The position numbers were made by a program, and so were the translations under genes. Positions 28,122 to 29,104 of a stretch of 29,104 nucleotides of DNA are shown in pieces (positions within the stretch are counted from its first letter, which is position 1; every line of letters begins with the position of its first letter). The notes beneath the pieces are model-generated. The model had not been told where the DNA came from, did not search any database, and saw only the letters and a list, made by a program, of their open reading frames with translations. This stretch comes from a virus, in IMG/VR virus record IMGVR_UViG_3300031523_000005, positions 1-29,104 of that record. The stretch is one strand, 5' to 3'.

Positions 28122-29104
28122 TTATTTTATCTTACAATTAACTTTACTGCCCATTACATGCTTATAAGCATCTTCCATAAGGTTAGTTGTAAAATCCTTT
28201 AATGTAGACTTCACAATTATTGAATCATGTACTGGTAATCCAACCTCCCCTATCTCCATCAAACCCTTAATACAATACTCAATCATATCACTATCTAGTT
28301 TTTGGAATCTTAATCCTACACCAGACAGCATGTAAGATGCAAGTTCTTTATTATTGGCAAGTAGTTTATCCACCAATAATGATACTTGTATATTGGAGAT
28401 ACCTACAAATTTACGTTTAACAGGTTCTTCTTTTTTATAATCCTTGAATATATTATCACTGATACCTGCCTTAGCTGATCTAACAGAACTCGCATTGAAC
28501 ATAACTAACAAAGCGGACTTCTTAAGGTTACGTACTGGATCATACTTCTCAGTGAAGCCGTATTTATCCCTCCATCTATCTATAGCACCTAAGTCTACAG
28601 GAATATCAAACTCAAAGGCATAAGGATCTTTACCTTTTAAGTCCAAACCTAACTCTTCACATGCACAAGAATAGTGCAAGCCTGAGTAATCTAATTCTAT
28701 TGTATCACACCCATCTATTAGTATGGACGATCTAGATGTTTGATCCTCTCCTTGTATTTGTCCATTGTCATAAAACCTACCACCATGCTGCATATCATTC
28801 TTATGTATTCTTCTGAAGAATATCTCAGGTACCATTATACCATTGACCATTATAGATCGCTTCTCTAACTCATTGTTATAAGCTTTTAGTATCTTCTCAG
28901 CATCTCCCATAGGGGCTATCTCCTCTTTTTTAGGGGTAACTATCTCTTTGTTATCATCCCTTATTGTAACTAATTTAGGTAGTGGGGAACGTAAACACTC
29001 TTCCATGACATTCACTACAACCTTATTAGAATTACAGTAATCAATGAAGTTAGGTGTGAATAATAACATACTACTCATACTCTTATCATTACTATCTATG
29101 TAAC
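28122..29104 (-). CDS. Polymerase palm-like protein related to T7 RNA polymerase/family A polymerases (5' end outside)
   Basis: From ATG 29078 the product is 318 residues, but the frame stays open to the right edge and this ATG has only a weak ribosome site, so the true start is probably outside. Motif A is I-E-L-D-Y-S-G-L-H at 127-135 (D130). A motif-B-like helix has R183, K187 and N-A-S at 195-197, with the same spacing as R-x3-K-x7-Y-G-S in T7 RNA polymerase. Motif C is L-P-V-H-D-S-I at 281-287 (D285). H-G-G-R-F-Y precedes motif A. No 3'-5' exonuclease is seen. I recall similar uncharacterised proteins in phages and plasmids. Palm identity is likely; whether it makes DNA, RNA or neither is unknown. 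Confidence 0.75.
   Translation of the reverse strand, partial: YIDSNDKSMSSMLLFTPNFIDYCNSNKVVVNVMEECLRSPLPKLVTIRDDNKEIVTPKKEEIAPMGDAEKILKAYNNELEKRSIMVNGIMVPEIFFRRIHKNDMQHGGRFYDNGQIQGEDQTSRSSILIDGCDTIELDYSGLHYSCACEELGLDLKGKDPYAFEFDIPVDLGAIDRWRDKYGFTEKYDPVRNLKKSALLVMFNASSVRSAKAGISDNIFKDYKKEEPVKRKFVGISNIQVSLLVDKLLANNKELASYMLSGVGLRFQKLDSDMIEYCIKGLMEIGEVGLPVHDSIIVKSTLKDFTTNLMEDAYKHVMGSKVNCKIK

Noticed and set aside
1-29104. CRISPR array, insertion sequence or integrase attachment site
   Set aside because: No regularly spaced direct repeats, transposase or integrase genes were seen.

Overview
The window is the virion-structure and packaging half of a tailed-phage genome (or prophage). Every gene I can support lies on the minus strand, so transcription runs from high to low coordinates. 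The DNA is AT-rich. The set of contractile tail sheath, tail tube, tape measure and baseplate genes makes it a myovirus. Strong sigma-70-type promoters, Shine-Dalgarno sites and a CCA-encoding tRNA point to a bacterial host. An AT-rich (possibly marine) gammaproteobacterium is my guess from general feel, not something the sequence proves.

In transcription order: (a) 29104-24411 is an accessory block. It holds a polymerase-palm protein related to T7 RNA polymerase/family A polymerases that runs off the right edge, a NADAR-family ADP-ribose hydrolase, a DUF262/ParB-like protein, an HNH-like mobile gene and several unrecognised small proteins. (b) 24390-19293 holds a second HNH-like paralogue, a zinc-ribbon gene whose reading frame is broken or shifted, a structured intergenic RNA region, a protein with nine 24-residue repeats and small virion-like or unknown genes. 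(c) 19321-13741 is packaging: an HNH-AP2 endonuclease abutting the large terminase gene (terL), whose Walker A codons are interrupted by a 258-nt group I intron, then tRNA-Thr, portal and a GIY-YIG endonuclease. (d) 13780-7765 is the head: XkdF-like prohead protease, scaffold, gpD-like decoration protein, gpE-like major capsid protein and small fibre-like proteins. (e) 7793-1 is neck and tail: adaptor, stopper and terminator proteins, sheath (DUF3383-like), tube (DUF3277-like), tail assembly chaperones joined by a -1 frameshift, tape measure, Dit-like protein and a baseplate plug protein cut by the left edge.

Five promoters matching TTGACA/TATAAT with exactly 17-bp spacers divide the region into transcription units, and five hairpin-plus-U-run terminators separate them. 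Mobile DNA is dense between 13.8 and 26.7 kb: one group I intron and four endonuclease-type genes (GIY-YIG, HNH-AP2, two HNH-like paralogues). The items most worth a second look are the intron in terL with its neighbouring endonuclease, the polymerase-palm protein, the NADAR/DUF262 pair, the frame-broken zinc-ribbon gene, and a terminated RNA region carrying several anti-Shine-Dalgarno-like stretches.
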